A stretch of DNA of 15,892 bases, from NCBI GenBank assembly GCA_031255115.1, contig JAIRTD010000194.1:1-15892 (forward strand), written 5' to 3'. Below, in pieces: positions 14,026-15,892 of this stretch; position 1 is the stretch's first letter; each line of letters starts with the position of its first letter. This DNA comes from Spirochaetaceae bacterium (GTDB lineage Bacteria > Spirochaetota > Spirochaetia > Treponematales > Breznakiellaceae). The position numbers and the translations under genes are program-made. A model generated the notes under the pieces. The model was not told the origin of the DNA. It was given only the letters and a program-made list of their open reading frames with translations, and ran no database searches.

Positions 14026-15338
14026 ACGACCGCCCTCCTTTATCCGGCCTTATATGCCTGGCCCTGATCCTCGTAAGCGGTTTTTGCACCCTGGTCGAAA
14101 CAGCCCTGCTCGAATCCAAACGATCCAAGCTGCTTTCCAGGCTGGGCGAAAAAAAAGACAAAAAATCCCTTGCCGTGCTGGAACGGCCTGAGCGCTGCGT
14201 CCCGGCCCTCCAGATTTCCCGCTGTCTCGGCGGCATCATCTCCGGGGTTCTCGCGGCGCGGTGGTTTTCCCGGCCCCTTGAGAGCCTCACAACACAGCTG
14301 CTTCCTTACGGCGGCAAAGAGGCGGCCCTGGTTGTGGTAGTCATGCTCAGCGCCCTTGCCTATGCGCTTCTTGCCGTGATGATTCCCCAGCGCATTGCCC
14401 GCTCCGACCCGGAAAAATACGCTGCCGCCCTGCTTCCGCCGGCATTGCCCCTTGCCCGCCTGCTCCTGCCCCTCGTCGCCCTGCTCTCGCTTTTTACCCG
14501 GATCATCTGCGGGGTCTTCGGCCTTGCCGAAAACGGCGCCCAGACAATCACCGAGGACGAACTGCGCCAGGCGCTTATTGAGGGTGAAAAATCAGGCATT
14601 GTGGAAAGCAAGGAGCGGGCCATGGTCGAGGGGGTGTTCTATCTCGGCGACCGGCCGGTACAGGCTTTTATGACCCACCGTTCCGAACTGCAATGGCTTG
14701 ATAGTTCCGACGGCCCCGAAGAGGCAAAGAAACTCGCCTGCGCCGGGGAACAGCGCTACTTTCCCGTGGCTGAAGGCGGCCTCGACAATGTAACGGGCAT
14801 GGTCTCAGCCGTTGATATACTCGTTACCCTGCTTGAGCATAAATGGACCGGCCTCAAAGCCATAATGAAAAGCCCCCAGTTTATTCCCGAAACCATGTCC
14901 GCCCTCAAGGCCTTTGAGGTTTTCAGAAAAGGCGGCGGCGAAGTTCTCTTTGTTATGGATGAATACGGCGGCCTGTCCGGCGCCCTGTCGGTGAACGATC
15001 TTACCGAAGAAATCGTCGGCGAATTCCTCAAGTCTCCGGGAGACGACGAGGAACTTATCAGGCAGGAAGACGGGAGCTGGCTTGCAGGCGGCACGGTCAG
15101 CATTGACGAACTTGCCGAGGCGCTTTCTTTTGAAGAACTCCTCGGCGAACACCACGAATTCCATACCCTGGCCGGTTTTATTCTTGAAATAGCGGAAAAA
15201 ATCCCCAAAACCGGGGAACTGTATCAGTGGAACGGGTTTCGCTTCAGAATAGTTGATATGGACGGCAACCGCATAGACAAGCTGCTTATATATCCGCCCG
15301 CTCAAGACGGCCCTGGTACAGGGCCTTTGGATAAATAA
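14022..15338 (+). CDS. CNNM-CBS-CorC/HlyC family membrane protein (TlyC/CorC-like)
   Basis: The 438-aa protein has a CNNM transmembrane domain (~1-170; hydrophobic segments near 8-28, 60-80, 103-125 and 140-165), then a CBS pair (~212-335) and a CorC_HlyC domain (~345-425). Family signatures include GFCTLVETALLESKRSKLL (20-38), TITEDELRQALIEGEKSGIV (175-194), KERAMVEGVFYLGDRPVQAFMTHRSEL (197-223) and DEYGGLSGALSVNDLTEEIVGE (313-334). Relatives are Mg2+/Co2+ efflux or Na+/Mg2+ exchange proteins; in spirochetes they are often annotated as hemolysin TlyC, a doubtful name. The usual G-E before the I-P-K motif reads A-V in AVMIPQRIA (118-126), so ion specificity may differ. It is translationally coupled to the HD gene. 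Its last 17 codons plus the stop overlap the 3' end of the opposing helicase gene, and no terminator follows. Confidence 0.88.
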   Translation: MNDRPPLSGLICLALILVSGFCTLVETALLESKRSKLLSRLGEKKDKKSLAVLERPERCVPALQISRCLGGIISGVLAARWFSRPLESLTTQLLPYGGKEAALVVVVMLSALAYALLAVMIPQRIARSDPEKYAAALLPPALPLARLLLPLVALLSLFTRIICGVFGLAENGAQTITEDELRQALIEGEKSGIVESKERAMVEGVFYLGDRPVQAFMTHRSELQWLDSSDGPEEAKKLACAGEQRYFPVAEGGLDNVTGMVSAVDILVTLLEHKWTGLKAIMKSPQFIPETMSALKAFEVFRKGGGEVLFVMDEYGGLSGALSVNDLTEEIVGEFLKSPGDDEELIRQEDGSWLAGGTVSIDELAEALSFEELLGEHHEFHTLAGFILEIAEKIPKTGELYQWNGFRFRIVDMDGNRIDKLLIYPPAQDGPGTGPLDK

Positions 15339-15892
15339 CAATACCCAGCTTTTTTTCCAGCGCGGCCAGTTTTTTGAGTTCCGCCTCGTCTCCTATGGTC
15401 GCCATTACGCCCCGTTTGCCGGAACGGGCAGTGCGGCCCGCCCGGTGTATATAGGCTTCTCCGTCCGTCGTATCCAGGGCGATGATGTGGCTCACGTCGG
15501 GAATATCAAGCCCCCTGGCGGCAAGATCGCTGGTAACCAGAACCTTGATTCTGCCCTTTCTAAAATCATCTACAGAATTCCGCCTGGCTTTTTTATCCAT
15601 GCCGCCAAAAAGGCAGCCCGCGGAAATCGTGTGGTTCTGGAGTATGCCCGCGACTTTGCCTATACGATCCCCTGCGTCAATGAACACCAGGGCCTTGCGG
15701 GGCTTTACCGCCGCAATAAAAGAAATCAAGGTCCGGGTCTTTTTTCGTTCCTCGCTGAAAAGGGCCCAGTGTTCTATGCTGTCCCTGAGTACTTCCCTGC
15801 CCGGTTCTTCAGCCGTCCCGGCATCGGGGCCAAAGAAGGGGAGCAGCGCGTTTTTGGCTTTTTCCGGCATGGTGGCGGAACAGGCGTAGAGT
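15286..15892 (-). CDS. DEAD-box RNA helicase, C-terminal part (5' end outside window)
   Basis: The minus strand is open from the window edge to TAA at 15288-15286, about 201 residues. The first residues read LYACSATMPE, containing motif III (SAT), so the ATG at 15870 is internal and the gene begins outside the window. Then come the second RecA-like domain with KALVFIDAGDR (motif IV region), VLVTSDLAARGLDIPD (motif V) and YIHRAGRTARSGKRG (motif VI). DEAD-box helicases remodel RNA duplexes in ribosome assembly, translation or mRNA decay, in the cytoplasm. The tail after motif VI is short (about 45 residues), giving a minimal RhlE/CshA-like core without an RNA-binding extension. It overlaps the CNNM/CBS gene by 53 bp tail to tail. 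The family is certain; the subgroup is not. Confidence 0.92.
   Translation of the reverse strand, partial: LYACSATMPEKAKNALLPFFGPDAGTAEEPGREVLRDSIEHWALFSEERKKTRTLISFIAAVKPRKALVFIDAGDRIGKVAGILQNHTISAGCLFGGMDKKARRNSVDDFRKGRIKVLVTSDLAARGLDIPDVSHIIALDTTDGEAYIHRAGRTARSGKRGVMATIGDEAELKKLAALEKKLGIVIYPKALYQGRLERADI

Noticed and set aside
1..15892. CRISPR arrays, tRNA/rRNA genes, insertion sequences or transposase genes
   Set aside because: No regularly spaced direct repeats, tRNA cloverleaf motifs, rRNA-like sequence or transposase signatures were seen on either strand.

Overview
The window looks like the chromosome of a host-associated spirochete, most plausibly a Treponema-like (Breznakiellaceae/Treponemataceae-type) bacterium. 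This is inference from gene content and style: a DUF115/MptE-like protein, a PASTA-tailed class B PBP, a membrane-anchored LysM-M23 peptidase, a CNNM/CBS (TlyC/CorC-type) protein, a divergent HD-GYP-like protein and a long exported ankyrin protein. No rRNA, tRNA or other phylogenetic marker is present. Most of the window is G+C rich and tightly packed. The first ~0.8 kb is a striking exception at about 19-20% G+C (hand count, 152 of 780 bases).

Layout, left to right. (1) 1-793, minus: an extremely AT-rich, 3'-truncated multi-pass membrane protein gene with its own promoter; 794-1019 is a non-coding boundary with a short inverted repeat. (2) 4735 down to 1020, minus: a three-gene cell-envelope unit made of a LysM-M23 endopeptidase, a 37-aa membrane or secreted micro-protein, and an exported beta-propeller-like protein with a degenerate polysaccharide-deacetylase (NodB) domain. 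(3) 4736-4785: a 50-bp divergent promoter region with overlapping -10 elements. (4) 4786-8950, plus: signal peptidase I, class B PBP with PASTA domain, and DUF115 protein, joined by 4-bp ATGA overlaps; an ~900-aa exported ankyrin-repeat protein follows 25 bp later and ends in a clear terminator. (5) 11902-12714, minus: a spirochete-style two-TM helical-repeat (TPR-like) protein with a TTG start, a good promoter and its own terminator. (6) 12877-15338, plus: an HD-GYP-like protein overlapping a CNNM/CBS transporter-type protein. (7) 15286-15892, minus: the C-terminal part of a DEAD-box RNA helicase, overlapping the transporter gene tail to tail by 53 bp.

Functionally, the centre is an envelope-biogenesis neighbourhood: peptidoglycan hydrolysis (M23), peptidoglycan cross-linking (PBP), protein export and processing (signal peptidase), probable surface glycosylation (DUF115) and several exported proteins. 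Two regulatory or catalytic-looking proteins (the NodB domain and the HD-GYP domain) have lost residues normally needed for catalysis. The most unusual items are the AT-rich gene at the left edge, the 37-aa gene, the degenerate enzymes, and the compact bidirectional promoter that leaves the signal peptidase mRNA nearly leaderless.
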